NCBI GenBank assembly: GCA_021731045.1
Contig: JAKFYE010000016.1
Coordinates: 1 to 64,000 of the forward strand
Source: Bdellovibrionales bacterium
GTDB lineage: Bacteria; Bdellovibrionota; Bdellovibrionia; Bdellovibrionales; JAKFYE01
DNA length: 64,000 bases
Reading direction: 5' to 3'
The notes below the pieces were generated by a model. The model was not told the origin of the DNA. It saw only the letters and a list, made by a program, of their open reading frames with translations, and searched no databases. Positions 63,452 through 64,000 of this stretch are shown piece after piece (positions within the stretch are counted from its first letter, which is position 1; each line of letters opens with the position of its first letter). A program made the position numbers and the translations under genes.

Positions 63452-64000
63452 ACTTTTTAATCACTTCAGGCGGCACGCGCGAACCCATTGACGGTGTGAG
63501 ATTTATCACAAATTTCTCATCGGGAAATACCGGAGCCTTCTTGACAGACTACTTTCGAAATCATGGACATCACGTAACACTTCTGCACGGCAAAGAATCA
63601 AAACTGCCGGCATCTCAAGGCGAGGCCTTTGAGTTTCAAACCTTTAATGATCTCGAGCAACTCTTACGAAAAAAGCTATCCGAATTTCAATACGACGTCG
63701 TGATTCATTTGGCAGCAATCAGTGATTATTCGGTTAATAGTGTTGAAGTTAACGGTACGACATTTACTCCGGATTTGAATCAAAAGATTAGCTCAGAAAC
63801 CGAAACGATTACGTTACATCTTAAGCGGAATAGTAAATTAATAAATCAACTCAAAGAACTATCTCATCAAAGCCGTTTCATTTTAATTGGATTTAAACTT
63901 ACAAACACGAAATCCGCACCCGAGCGACTATCTGCAATTCAAAAAATGGCATTGAACCAAGATATTGATTTTATTGTTCACAACGATCTCAGCCAAGTTG
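63448..64000 (+). CDS. coaB: Phosphopantothenate-cysteine ligase (separate CoaB, 3' end outside window)
   Basis: The ATG at 63448 overlaps the coaC stop and the frame stays open to the window edge. It begins MNFLITSGGTREPIDGVRFI and has TNFSSGNTGAFL, then VVIHLAAISDYSV and IGFKLTNTKSAPERL, the hallmarks of the CTP/ATP-dependent CoaB ligase. It makes phosphopantothenoylcysteine, the CoaC substrate. Confidence 0.92.
   Translation, partial: MNFLITSGGTREPIDGVRFITNFSSGNTGAFLTDYFRNHGHHVTLLHGKESKLPASQGEAFEFQTFNDLEQLLRKKLSEFQYDVVIHLAAISDYSVNSVEVNGTTFTPDLNQKISSETETITLHLKRNSKLINQLKELSHQSRFILIGFKLTNTKSAPERLSAIQKMALNQDIDFIVHNDLSQV

Overview
The window looks like chromosomal DNA from a flagellated, moderately AT-rich Gram-negative bacterium. 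My best guess is the Bdellovibrionota (Bdellovibrio and relatives). The reasons are an outer membrane with L and P flagellar rings, a csrA-fliW pair beside flgK/flgL, heptose (LPS core) genes, a long aromatic amino acid hydroxylase, a small HNH endonuclease gene sitting in dispersed repeats, and predominantly short intergenic gaps. The placement is inferred from gene content only; no rRNA gene is present.

Region 1 (1-6213) is a scrapyard of RHS-type polymorphic toxin tips. Four nearly identical copies of the 3' part of one RHS core are each followed by a different tip, and most tips are followed by a small, mostly membrane or exported, immunity-like gene. The first copy enters from the left edge and carries an L,D-transpeptidase-like tip with an exported partner. 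The third copy is broken by a 134-bp deletion between two CAACAT sites and the fourth is only a core stub.

Region 2 (6236-21838, all minus strand) holds an unusual SDR-like protein, a heptose adenylyltransferase, an RDD membrane protein, rsmE-prmA, and then a long flagellar locus. In transcription order that locus reads flgF-flgG-flgA-flgH-flgI-(small ORF)-flgJ-flgM-flgN-flgK-flgL-csrA-fliW plus one exported protein. It covers distal rod, L/P rings, rod-binding protein, hook-filament junction, the anti-sigma factor and the CsrA/FliW switch.

Region 3 (22040-36702) is mostly housekeeping: an MltD-like transglycosylase, lysC, a ZnuCB-type ABC pair, a GGDEF response regulator, leuS, speA, a YejABE-type peptide importer without its ATPase, an agmatinase-like ureohydrolase (with SpeA a likely arginine-agmatine-putrescine route) and a GNAT enzyme.

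Region 4 (36739-39211) is the most unusual stretch. An HNH endonuclease gene lies between two direct copies and one inverted copy of a long repeat. Six 18-bp palindromes of the ACCTGTCG..CGACAGGT type are spread through it, one of them inside the HNH coding sequence itself, and three perfect tandem 26-bp hairpin units follow the gene. It looks like a mobile or homing-type element that I cannot assign to a named class.

Region 5 (39212-57000) has an MscS channel, an rRNA m5C methyltransferase, a YkgJ protein, a DksA-like protein lacking three of its four zinc cysteines, fxsA, xth, ahpC, an ATP-grasp protein, a divergent SelO-like protein, an esterase, hldD, aromatic amino acid hydroxylase, trmJ-like, trmO, a sterol-desaturase-family protein, ribD and hppD. 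The hydroxylase and HppD suggest phenylalanine/tyrosine degradation.

Region 6 (57158-64000) contains a HAD-IG 5'-nucleotidase, a REP-associated tyrosine transposase (RAYT) flanked by GGGGACGGAGC ends, with two REPIN-like elements 5 kb away that share those ends, and a four- or five-gene pantothenate/CoA operon. In that operon coaC and coaB are separate genes, and coaB runs off the right edge.
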